Assembly: GCF_002236805.1 (NCBI RefSeq)
Contig: NZ_NIQA01000005.1
Span: forward strand, 109,634 to 173,633
Length of the DNA: 64,000 bases
Direction of reading: 5' to 3'
Source: Pusillimonas sp. T2
GTDB lineage: Bacteria; Pseudomonadota; Gammaproteobacteria; Burkholderiales; Burkholderiaceae_B
The stretch's first letter is position 1. Every line of letters begins with the position of its first letter. The translations under genes and the position numbers were made by a program. Under the pieces are notes generated by a model, which searched no databases, was not told the origin of the DNA, and saw nothing but the letters and a program-made list of their open reading frames with translations. Shown here in pieces: positions 27,960-35,143 of this stretch.

Positions 27960-28671
27960 AAACCTCAGCGCCGGTTACGGCGCCGTGCCGGTGCTGCACG
28001 ACGTTTCGCTTGAGGTCAACGAGGCCGAACTGGTGGCTCTGCTGGGCACCAATGGCAATGGCAAAAGCACGCTGCTGAACTGCGTTATGGGGTTTGTAAA
28101 GCCCAGTAAAGGGCGCATTTTGCTCGAATGGGACGGCGTGACCACCAACCTTACCGACTTGCCCCCGCACGAAATCGTGCGCAGGGGGTTGTCGATTGTG
28201 CCCGAGGGCCGCCGCTTGGTGCCGACGCTTTCGGTAGAAGACAATTTACGCTTGGCTGGCAGTAACCCCATGGTGCGCGATCAGCTCGAAAAGAACTTGT
28301 CGTTCTGCTATGAAACATTTCCGATCTTGCAAGAGCGCCGGCGCCAGCTGGCGGGCAGCATGAGCGGCGGCCAGCAGCAATTACTGGCTATTGCTCGCTG
28401 TCTCATGACGGCACCGAAAGTCATTGTCATCGATGAGCCTTCTGTCGGGTTGGCGCCCATTATTGTGGGGCAGGTCATTGATACCATCAAAGCGCTCCAA
28501 CAAAGCACCAACCTCACCATTCTGATGGCAGAACAAAGCTTTTTCCAGGCCATCAGCGTTGCGTCACGGGCCTATGTGTTGGCCCATGGCCGGATCACAC
28601 GCCACTTTAACGATGCAGCAGCTATCGACCACGATGAGCTGCGTCGGGCAATGCTGGGGGCGGGACACTAA
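27940..28671 (+). CDS. Liv-type ABC importer ATPase (LivF-like)
   Basis: 243 residues. The start is a GTG at 27940, 20 bp inside the 3' end of the preceding ATPase gene, with AAAGGTG upstream; it gives MNRLIIENLSAGYGAVPVLHDVSLEV, the standard LivF start. Walker A GTNGNGKST, signature MSGGQQQLLAIARCL, Walker B KVIVIDEPSVGLAP and H-loop MAEQS are all intact, so this subunit can be the catalytic one of the pair. Last gene of the importer operon; a terminator follows. Confidence 0.92.
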   Translation: MNRLIIENLSAGYGAVPVLHDVSLEVNEAELVALLGTNGNGKSTLLNCVMGFVKPSKGRILLEWDGVTTNLTDLPPHEIVRRGLSIVPEGRRLVPTLSVEDNLRLAGSNPMVRDQLEKNLSFCYETFPILQERRRQLAGSMSGGQQQLLAIARCLMTAPKVIVIDEPSVGLAPIIVGQVIDTIKALQQSTNLTILMAEQSFFQAISVASRAYVLAHGRITRHFNDAAAIDHDELRRAMLGAGH

Positions 28672-28699
28672 ATCTTGCTCTCTTTTTCTGCGTAATAAC

Positions 28700-28738
28700 A
28701 AAAGCCCGGCCTTATGAATATTAAGGCCGGGCTTTTTT
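28700..28738. terminator. Bidirectional terminator between importer and CoA-transferase operons
   Basis: A 15-bp perfect stem with core AGCCCGGCCTTA (28700-28714 pairing with 28722-28736) around a 7-nt loop, followed by T-run and preceded by A4. It stops both convergent operons. Confidence 0.9.
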
Positions 28739-28758
28739 AAAGCGAGATAGGGCGGCGA

Positions 28759-29937
28759 CTACACGTCAGACCCAGAACCGGTAGAGGGCGGTTTTTGCCC
28801 CAGCGTTGCTCGAATCGGGCCAAGAATGTCGTCATTGTGCTCACCGAGTACAGGCGGCGGCACGACAGATTTAGCGTGCTCGCCGTCGAAGTTCACCGGC
28901 GGGCGCACTGTGCGAAACAGCCCCATTTCAGGGTGCTGCCCCGACACTAAGATTTCAAGATGCTTGGCCTGCGGGTCTTCCAGTGCTTCGCTGGGGTCGT
29001 ACATCGGGGCATGCGGTACGTCTTGTGCCAGCAAGCGTTCGCACCAGGCGTTGCGGTCTTTGGTGATAAAAATTTCCGACAGCACCTTGATCAGCGTTTC
29101 TTGATGCTTGATACGGGCGTTCCGGTCGCAAAAGCGTGGGTCTTCGAACAGGTTGGGGCGTTCGATGGCATTGGCCAGGCCCTGCCAGAACTTTTCGGGA
29201 GACGACATGTGCAACGCAAGCCATTTGCCGTCTTTACATTTCATGACATACGACTGCGAGACGCTGGGGCGACTGTAAGGGCCCATGACTTCGCCGACCG
29301 AATAAAAATGAGTGAACGCGTCAAGGTTGAAGTGGCACATGGCTTCGAGCATCGATACTTCTACGGTGCTACCTACGCCTGTTCGGCCGCGGTCGAACAG
29401 GGCGCCCAAAATGCCATACGCTGCATAGAAGCCGGTAATGGCATCGGCCAACGCGGGCCCTACAACGCGGGGGTTCTCGGGGTTAATCAGCAAGCCAAGA
29501 AAGCCGCTGGCGGCTTGTGCGACCGAGTCATACGCCGGACGCGATGCCGATGGGCCTGTTTGGCCAAAACCGCTGATCGAGCAATACACCAGGCGCGGGT
29601 TGATATCGCGCAGGCGTTCTTCGCCTACGCCGAGCCTGTCTGCGGCGCCTGGGCGAAAGTTCTGTATGTAAACGTCGGCGCTGCGAACGAGTTCGTCCAT
29701 GACCGCGAGGTCGTCTTTGTCTTTTGTGTTCAGCGTAACGCTGCGTTTATTGCGGTTATAGGTTTGGTAGTGCGGGCTGTACAGGCCGCCCTTGAAGGCC
29801 CGGAACGGATCGCCGCTGCCGGGTTGTTCAACTTTGATGACATCGGCGCCCAAGTCGGCCAGCAGCATGCCGGCTGCCGGGCCGGTAATGAACGTTCCCT
29901 GGTCCAATACACGAATGCCTTCCAGAACTTTTTTCAT
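28759..29937 (-). CDS. Family III (CaiB/BaiF) acyl-CoA transferase
   Basis: 392 residues from the ATG at 29937, chosen because GGAGC lies 9 nt upstream; a start six codons earlier is weaker. The CaiB/BaiF markers are GIRVLDQGTFITGPAAGMLLADLGADVIKVEQPGSGDPFR at the N-terminus, the YDSVAQAASGFLGL segment, and the catalytic Asp165 in PALADAITG, which forms the anhydride intermediate. It moves CoA between carboxylic acids. Third gene of the dioxygenase-lyase-transferase unit; likely donor/acceptor are di- or tricarboxylates made from the ring-cleavage product, which is inference. Confidence 0.92.
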   Translation of the reverse strand: MKKVLEGIRVLDQGTFITGPAAGMLLADLGADVIKVEQPGSGDPFRAFKGGLYSPHYQTYNRNKRSVTLNTKDKDDLAVMDELVRSADVYIQNFRPGAADRLGVGEERLRDINPRLVYCSISGFGQTGPSASRPAYDSVAQAASGFLGLLINPENPRVVGPALADAITGFYAAYGILGALFDRGRTGVGSTVEVSMLEAMCHFNLDAFTHFYSVGEVMGPYSRPSVSQSYVMKCKDGKWLALHMSSPEKFWQGLANAIERPNLFEDPRFCDRNARIKHQETLIKVLSEIFITKDRNAWCERLLAQDVPHAPMYDPSEALEDPQAKHLEILVSGQHPEMGLFRTVRPPVNFDGEHAKSVVPPPVLGEHNDDILGPIRATLGQKPPSTGSGSDV

Positions 29938-30046
29938 GGTCTTTGCTCCGGGCAAAAAGAGGCCCTGGGCGTACGAGAACGCCCAAAAGGGTCATGTTTC
30001 GAGAAGTCTTTAGAAAATGTGTTTTAAGTCGATAAGCCGTCAGTGC

Positions 30047-30859
30047 TTAGTCGCCGGGGACAAAGCCGGGCGGGGCTTCGCCTGTGTACTCGACGTGTCG
30101 AGTGGCCTGGTACGACAGTGCAAACCCTATGGGGTGCTGATTGGCCTCTTCAACCAAGTGACCGATCAAGCCGGCTGTTCGGGCCAGAATAGGCACACCT
30201 TTCAGCCCGGCCAGCGGGAACCCGATGCCCAACAAGACAGCCGGGATAGCTGCAGATACATTCAGCATGAGCGACTTGCCTACGATGTCGGGAATAACTT
30301 TTTCGACAGCTTCGGCAAGGTTCACATAAGTCATGTCGGCGCCGGCTTCGGCAGCGACCCGGAACAGCGCGCTGACGCGGGGGTCGCGGCTTTTGTGCAA
30401 GGGGTGCCCGTAACCGGGAATGGCACGTCGTGCCTGACGCAGTTCGGTTACGGCTTCGCGTGCTGCCGATTCGAATTGGTCGGGGTTGCCGTTGGCGCGC
30501 TTTCGGATGTCTTCCAGAAATTGGCCGCAGCTTTCAGAGGCGCCCAAAATGACCGAGCCGCAGCCCAGAATGCCTGCCGCAACGGCGCCTTGCAGGGCGT
30601 CGGGGGCCGCGGCAAGTGTCATGCGGCTGGCTTGCACGCTGGGCACCAGCCCGTGCTCGGCGATGGCCACCAGTGTGGCATTAAGCACGGCCGACTGCGT
30701 GAGATTAGGCATTTTGCCGGTAACCAGCAAATGGAAGTAGTCGCCGAATGAGGCTTTGCCGATCAGTTCTTCTGCCAGGTCTTTGCCCCGGACAATAATG
30801 GTGTCAGGGTTTGAGGTGCAAATAGCCGTGCGAGGAACAGTTTCTTTACCAATTTTCAT
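30047..30859 (-). CDS. Citryl-CoA-lyase-like protein (citrate synthase fold)
   Basis: 270 residues, matching the short citrate-synthase-related domain found in ATP-citrate lyase and stand-alone citryl-CoA lyases. Two catalytic-type histidines are seen: His69 in EHGLVPS and His152 in PGYGHPLH. The third catalytic residue of the fold, an Asp in the NVDG motif, reads NVSA here (Ser202). The expected reaction is C-C cleavage of a 3-hydroxy-3-carboxyacyl-CoA, but the missing Asp argues for a changed mechanism or substrate. It lies between the dioxygenase (30 bp upstream) and the CoA-transferase (109 bp downstream), all one direction. Confidence 0.82.
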   Translation of the reverse strand: MKIGKETVPRTAICTSNPDTIIVRGKDLAEELIGKASFGDYFHLLVTGKMPNLTQSAVLNATLVAIAEHGLVPSVQASRMTLAAAPDALQGAVAAGILGCGSVILGASESCGQFLEDIRKRANGNPDQFESAAREAVTELRQARRAIPGYGHPLHKSRDPRVSALFRVAAEAGADMTYVNLAEAVEKVIPDIVGKSLMLNVSAAIPAVLLGIGFPLAGLKGVPILARTAGLIGHLVEEANQHPIGFALSYQATRHVEYTGEAPPGFVPGD

Positions 30860-30889
30860 GGTTAACCTTTGTTGTTTCGTGCCTGCGGT

Positions 30890-31768
30890 TTACGCGGTCT
30901 TCAGCTTTTCGACTTCGGACAATGGGGCTAACTGGAAGTCGTAGTGACAGGTGTAGTACGGCACGGTTTGGGTGTCGCCTGCGGGGGTTGTGCCGGGCTC
31001 GTGAGGGATGTAGTCAACGATCAGGCCGTCTTTAACGCCAAACACCGTGTCGGTGTCGAGATAGGGCGAGTCGGACGGGAAGATGTGCGTCACGATGGTT
31101 TTGTGGCCCGGGGCGCGCAAAATAAAGTGCATATGGCCGGGGCGGTTGGGGTGGCGCCCCATGGCGTCGAGCATGGAGCCCACTGGCCCATCGGACGGTA
31201 CCGGGTAAAAAGACGGTTTGATCGACCAAAACCAGAATTTGCCGTCTTTCCCGGTGGTTAAAACCGCACGGGCGCGCATTTCGTCGCTGCCCAGTTGCAT
31301 GTCGTAGTTGCCTTCTCCGTCGCCAGACCAGATGTCGAGCGTCGCGCCTTCGACGGGACTGCCGTCGAGCGAGGTGACAATGCCCGAGTACAGGCAGGGT
31401 TCGCCCACAATGCCTTCGGCAATATTTGCGCCCATGGGTTTGTGAGGGGCACCTTCCCAATAGTAAGGGCCCAGCACGGTTTGTTCGGTGGCGCCTTCGG
31501 GCAGGCGGTTATTGATGGCGTCGACCAGGATCGACACACCCAGTGTGTCGGACAGCAGGATGAACTCTTGACGTTTGTCGGTGCAGGTTTGGCCGGTTTT
31601 GGTCAGAAACTGGATGGCGGTCATCCATTCTTCTTCGGTGAGCTGAACGTCGCGGATGAAGTCGTGTAGATGGTGGATCAAAGAAGTCATCACTTGACCA
31701 AAGCGCTCGTTTTTAGGCGTCATGCGGTCGATGGCTTCTTGGGTGATCGTAAATTCTCTGGATGTCAT
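30890..31768 (-). CDS. Intradiol ring-cleavage dioxygenase (hydroxyquinol/catechol 1,2-type)
   Basis: 292 residues. The N-terminal dimerisation domain (LIHHLHDFIRDVQLTEEEWMTAIQFLTKTGQ, SDTLGVSILVDAINNR) precedes the catalytic barrel. The Fe(III) ligands are in place by spacing: Tyr155 (GEGNYD), Tyr188 (SFYPVP), His212 and His214 (RPGHMHF). It inserts O2 between adjacent ring hydroxyls to give a muconate or, with hydroxyquinol, maleylacetate. The sequence is closer to hydroxyquinol 1,2-dioxygenases than to catechol enzymes as I recall them, but there is no maleylacetate reductase or muconate cycloisomerase in the window. First gene of its operon, below operator copy 2. Confidence 0.9.
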   Translation of the reverse strand: MTSREFTITQEAIDRMTPKNERFGQVMTSLIHHLHDFIRDVQLTEEEWMTAIQFLTKTGQTCTDKRQEFILLSDTLGVSILVDAINNRLPEGATEQTVLGPYYWEGAPHKPMGANIAEGIVGEPCLYSGIVTSLDGSPVEGATLDIWSGDGEGNYDMQLGSDEMRARAVLTTGKDGKFWFWSIKPSFYPVPSDGPVGSMLDAMGRHPNRPGHMHFILRAPGHKTIVTHIFPSDSPYLDTDTVFGVKDGLIVDYIPHEPGTTPAGDTQTVPYYTCHYDFQLAPLSEVEKLKTA

Positions 31769-31845
31769 GCGGTGTCTCCCGTGGTGCCGGGCTGTGGTTC
31801 AGCCGGTCTTTTGATAAGTTACGGAAGAGTGTACCGTTGGGTCTC

Positions 31846-31894
31846 CATGAATGAAAATGAAGTTTTTATCTACAAATTAATCGATGCTGTCGAT
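31846..31894 (-). promoter_or_regulatory. Two-part LysR-type operator, copy 2 (dioxygenase promoter)
   Basis: Read on the minus strand, ATCGA-CAGCA-TCGAT (31894-31880), a 13-bp spacer, then CTTCATTTTCATTCATG ending at 31846, which is 77 bp before the dioxygenase start. Arms, spacer length, second part and orientation match copy 1 at 23812-23860. The palindrome position upstream and the second part nearer the gene fit the recognition and activation sites of LysR-type activators. Confidence 0.75.
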
Positions 31895-31900
31895 GATCTA

Positions 31901-31938
31901 AGTAAAAAAATGCTCACGGTGCGTGTGCGCCCGTGAGC
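31901..31938 (-). terminator. Minus-strand terminator for the cobalamin adenosyltransferase gene
   Basis: Stem GCTCACGG/CCGTGAGC (31912-31919 and 31931-31938) with an 11-nt loop; on the minus strand it is followed by A and then T7. It ends the adenosyltransferase transcript before it can run into the dioxygenase promoter. Confidence 0.85.
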
Positions 31939-31969
31939 TTGGACAGGGAGTGTGCCCGGCGGTTTTGGC

Positions 31970-32509
31970 TTAAGAGGTCGCGTCGCGATTCCAGAGGGTG
32001 TCTTGCCGGTTCAGGGTGCGGGCGAGCACGAAGCACAGGTCGGACAGCCGATTAAGGTACTGGCGCAGCGGGGCATTGATGGGTTCGTGGTTGTGCAGGG
32101 TAATGACGGCGCGTTCGGCACGCCGCGAGACGGTGCGGGCCAGGTGCGCCAGCGCAGCCGGTCGGTTTCCACCTGGCAAAATAAATTCTTTTAAAGGGGG
32201 CAACTGTGCGTTGTAGTGCTTCAGGGCCTCGTCGAGCGCCAGCACGTGTTCGTTATTGATGGCGTTGTGCCCCGGGATGCAAAGCTCGGCCCCCATATCA
32301 AACAAATGATTCTGGATGCTTGCCAGAAGAGTGTCTACCGGCGCGGGCAGCGGTTCGCAACGCCACAAGCCGATAACGCTGTTCAGTTCGTCGACGTCGC
32401 CCAATGCTGCAACACGTGGCGCGTCTTTTTCGATGCGGCTGCCGTCGCCCAAGCTAGTGGTGCCGTCGTCGCCGGTACGGGTCGCAATTACAGATAAACG
32501 GTGGGTCAT
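31970..32509 (-). CDS. PduO-type ATP:cob(I)alamin adenosyltransferase
   Basis: 179 residues from the ATG at 32509 (MTHRLSVIATRTGDDGTTSLGDGSRIEKDAPRVAALGDVDELNS). The ATP-binding N-terminus TRTGDDGTTSLGDG and the C-terminal helix RRAERAVITLHNHEPINAPLRQYLNRLSDLCFVLAR are diagnostic. It forms the cobalt-carbon bond of adenosylcobalamin for enzymes such as methylmalonyl-CoA mutase. No B12-dependent enzyme is encoded nearby. It is divergent from the CusF-like gene and ends at its own terminator. Confidence 0.94.
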   Translation of the reverse strand: MTHRLSVIATRTGDDGTTSLGDGSRIEKDAPRVAALGDVDELNSVIGLWRCEPLPAPVDTLLASIQNHLFDMGAELCIPGHNAINNEHVLALDEALKHYNAQLPPLKEFILPGGNRPAALAHLARTVSRRAERAVITLHNHEPINAPLRQYLNRLSDLCFVLARTLNRQDTLWNRDATS

Positions 32510-32565
32510 GATTTTATCGGGGTGAACAAGGTTGGTACTATAACGTTTTACAACGGAGGAAACCG

Positions 32566-32871
32566 ATGAGCCATTGCAATCGTAGCGTGTCAGCCGGTGT
32601 ATTGGCGGCGTTGGCGCTGCCCGTAGCGGCTTACGTAACGCCGGTAGCCGCCCAAGAGGCCAGTGCATCGGGCGAGGTGCGTAAGATCGATGCTGCCGAG
32701 GGCAAAATCATGATCAAACATGGGGCCATTGCCGACCTGAACCTTCCTGCCATGACGCTGGCCTATCGTATTGACCCGGCTTTGCTGGCGGGCATTGCGC
32801 CGGGCGACAAAGTATCTTTTACGGCTCGCCGTCAAGACGGCCAATACATTATTGTCAAAATCAGTAAATAG
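32566..32871 (+). CDS. CusF-like periplasmic metal-binding protein with reduced ligand set
   Basis: 101 residues, start ATG after a strong GGAGG. A Sec signal peptide (VSAGVLAALALPVAAYVTPVAAQ, cut near residue 30) precedes a small OB-fold domain. Aligned with CusF, His52 and Met63 match the copper ligands His36 and Met47 (E. coli numbering), while the positions of Trp44 and Met49 are Leu60 and Leu65. Two of four Cu(I)-site residues are therefore lost. No CusABC pump lies nearby. It may bind copper weakly or have another role. Confidence 0.8.
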   Translation: MSHCNRSVSAGVLAALALPVAAYVTPVAAQEASASGEVRKIDAAEGKIMIKHGAIADLNLPAMTLAYRIDPALLAGIAPGDKVSFTARRQDGQYIIVKISK

Positions 32872-32876
32872 TCAGG

Positions 32877-33800
32877 TTATTTGGGGGCGCCGATTTGCTC
32901 GGCCCCAAACCAGACGCCCTTGCCCAGTTGCTGCTTCAGGGTTTCAATAAACAGCCGTCGACCCTCTTGAACAGCCGGCGAGTGCGAGCGGGATTCGTTT
33001 TCGAACAGAGCCCAGGTCAGGTATAGCCCTTTCAGGGGTGCCCAGCAAATGTCGTCTGAGGCGTGGTCATATACCGCGCAAGCCGGCACAACCGTCAGCC
33101 CCGCCCCTTGGCGGGCCAGTGCCATGCACAGCCTTAGCGTATCGGTTTCGATGGCGACACTGCTTTTGATGCCTTTGCGCGCCAGGGTGTTTTCCAGATA
33201 GGTGCGCAACGCATTGGGTCGGCCAGGCATCACCAGCTTTTGCTGGTCAAGGGTTTGAATGCCTACCGCTGTTGAGGCGTTGAAGCCGCTGCCGGCTTTG
33301 CCCACCACGACCAGGGGTTCGCGCAGCAGCACCGTTTGGCGATAGCCATTAGGCGGCGCTTGTTCGAAGGGGACGGCGGCGAGGTCGATAGCACCTGCCA
33401 GCAGTTGGTCGCGCAATATATGACTGACGTTTTCGTAAACTTTGAGCGATACATTAGGGCAGTCGCGCAGTAGTGTGGGCAGGTAGGTTGATGTAAATAC
33501 ACTGTGCCACGAGGGCGGGATGCCTACGGCAAGCTGGCCCGCGGCACGCTCGCCGACTTGCGCCTTAATAATTGAAAATTGCCGAAGCAGGGGGCGGACG
33601 CGATCGGACAACAGCTTGCCGGCGTCGGTGAGCTTGACGCCCCCTTGCGACCGGATGAAGAGCTGGACCTGCATTTCGTGTTCAAGGGCGGCGATTTGCC
33701 GTGACAAAGCGGGTTGCGACAGGTGCAGATCAACGGCCGCACGGTTAATGCTGCCCAGTTCGGCCACCCTTAAAAAGCACTCAAGTACACGGGAATCCAT
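32877..33800 (-). CDS. LysR-family regulator of the divergent aromatic-CoA cluster
   Basis: 307 residues. The DNA-binding domain opens MDSRVLECFLRVAELGSINRAAVDLHLSQPALSRQIAALEHEM, and the effector-binding domain follows from about residue 90. It resembles the NAC/CynR branch of regulators. The start is 108 bp from the divergent monooxygenase gene, and the gap holds a 21-bp inverted repeat at 33840-33860, a likely binding site for this protein. Confidence 0.91.
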   Translation of the reverse strand: MDSRVLECFLRVAELGSINRAAVDLHLSQPALSRQIAALEHEMQVQLFIRSQGGVKLTDAGKLLSDRVRPLLRQFSIIKAQVGERAAGQLAVGIPPSWHSVFTSTYLPTLLRDCPNVSLKVYENVSHILRDQLLAGAIDLAAVPFEQAPPNGYRQTVLLREPLVVVGKAGSGFNASTAVGIQTLDQQKLVMPGRPNALRTYLENTLARKGIKSSVAIETDTLRLCMALARQGAGLTVVPACAVYDHASDDICWAPLKGLYLTWALFENESRSHSPAVQEGRRLFIETLKQQLGKGVWFGAEQIGAPK

Positions 33801-33839
33801 TCACGCCACATTATGCAAATAACGACTAACAATTATAGG

Positions 33840-33860
33840 TTATCTGCATTATTCAGATAA
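33840..33860. promoter_or_regulatory. Inverted repeat, probable LysR operator
   Basis: Perfect TTATCTG-N7-CAGATAA between the divergent LysR and flavin monooxygenase genes. The arms contain ATC...GAT half-sites typical of LysR boxes, and the element is 40 bp from the LysR start and 49 bp from the monooxygenase start. It differs from the 23.8/31.9 kb elements, as expected for a second regulator. Confidence 0.6.
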
Positions 33861-33908
33861 TTGCGCTGTCTCTAAACTGTGTTCAACAAGAATGCTCAGG
33901 AGACAGGT

Positions 33909-35069
33909 GTGAAGATTCGTATTGTGGGCGGTGGCCCGGCCGGGTTGTTTTATGCATACCTCATGAAACGCGACGACCCTGCACACGACATCGTCGTATA
34001 CGAGCGTGATCCGCAAGATGCGACCTACGGTTGGGGTGTGGTGTTTTCCGATGTGGCCCTGTCATTTGTCAAAGATATCGCGCCTGAACTTTACGATGCC
34101 ATCACCGAAAACCAAGAGGTTTTTGACGAAATGGCGGTGGTGCACCAGAATGTGCTTGTGCCTTTGGCGCACAATACCTTTCATCGCACCAGTCGCATCG
34201 ATTTGCTCAAGGCCTTGCACAAACACTGCCTGTCCGTCGGCGTTGACATTCAGTTCAATCAAAAATTCGATGATGTCACCCAGTTTGTCGATGCCGACCT
34301 GGTGGTTGCTGCCGACGGCGCCAATAGCGCTATTCGTACGCGTTATGCGGCGCATTTTCAGCCCGAGCTCGATGTTCGCCCCAATTACCTGGCCTGGTAT
34401 GGCACAACCCAGCTGTTCGATGCCTTGTCGCTTATTTTCCGTCAGTGCAACGATGGCTTGCTGATTGCCCACACCTATCGGTACAGCCGCACCTTAAGCA
34501 CCTTTCTGGTCGAGTGCGACCCCGAAACCTTTCACAAAGCCGGGCTCGACACAATGTCAGAAGCCGAGAGCCTGGCGTACTGCGAAAAGGTGTTCGCGCC
34601 AGACCTTGCCGGTCATAAGTTGTTGTCGAATAAGTCGCAATGGTTTCGTTACACCATCGTTAAAAACAAAAACTGGTTCTACAAAAATATCGTTTTGATT
34701 GGTGATGCCTTGCGCACAGGCCATCCCTCGGTGGGTTCGGGTACGCGGCTGGCCATGCAAGACTCCATCGCCCTGTTCGAGGCCTACAAGGCGTGCGGCT
34801 CCAATGTGTCGGCCATGCTCGAAGATTTCGTGCAGCGTCGTAAACCCAGCGCCGACGCGCTTCAGCGTGCAGCGATCAAAAGTACCGAATGGTACGAAAA
34901 CCTGGGTCCGAAGTTGTCGCTTGACCCTATCTCGTTCGCCTACGACTACGTCACCCGCAGTGGCCGGGTGTCGCACGACGATGTGCGTCAGCGCGATCCT
35001 GACCTGGCGGCCAAATACGAGGCCTTGCATCCAGACTGGGCCGACAACGCTGCACGTCGCGACAGCTAG
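33909..35069 (+). CDS. FAD monooxygenase, salicyloyl-CoA/anthraniloyl-CoA hydroxylase type
   Basis: 386 residues from a GTG at 33909 with AGGAG 8 nt upstream. The FAD-binding GGGPAGL (7-13), the GWGVVFSD segment (41-48) and the GDALRTGHPSVGSGTRLAMQD motif place it with the flavin hydroxylases acting on aromatic CoA thioesters (salicyloyl-CoA 5-hydroxylase and the N-terminal half of 2-aminobenzoyl-CoA monooxygenase/reductase). Here it stands alone, without the C-terminal reductase domain of the latter. First gene of a cluster with beta-oxidation-type enzymes, which supports a CoA-bound substrate. The exact aromatic acid is unknown and no CoA ligase is in the window. Confidence 0.85.
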   Translation: MKIRIVGGGPAGLFYAYLMKRDDPAHDIVVYERDPQDATYGWGVVFSDVALSFVKDIAPELYDAITENQEVFDEMAVVHQNVLVPLAHNTFHRTSRIDLLKALHKHCLSVGVDIQFNQKFDDVTQFVDADLVVAADGANSAIRTRYAAHFQPELDVRPNYLAWYGTTQLFDALSLIFRQCNDGLLIAHTYRYSRTLSTFLVECDPETFHKAGLDTMSEAESLAYCEKVFAPDLAGHKLLSNKSQWFRYTIVKNKNWFYKNIVLIGDALRTGHPSVGSGTRLAMQDSIALFEAYKACGSNVSAMLEDFVQRRKPSADALQRAAIKSTEWYENLGPKLSLDPISFAYDYVTRSGRVSHDDVRQRDPDLAAKYEALHPDWADNAARRDS

Positions 35070-35143
35070 GGCGCCTGCTTAGTCGGTTCACGCCGCCGGG
35101 TTGAGCCCATTTTCCTACTTATTCAATCTGCCCAAAGGACACC

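Noticed and set aside
28960..30027. 355-residue plus-strand frame over the CoA-transferase gene
   Set aside because: The minus strand encodes a complete CaiB/BaiF protein; the plus frame has no recognisable motif.
31847..31936. A 29-codon plus-strand frame starting MNENEVF inside operator copy 2
   Set aside because: The bases encoding the first residues are the conserved operator part, which also occurs non-coding at 23840-23860. Conservation is regulatory, not peptide-based.
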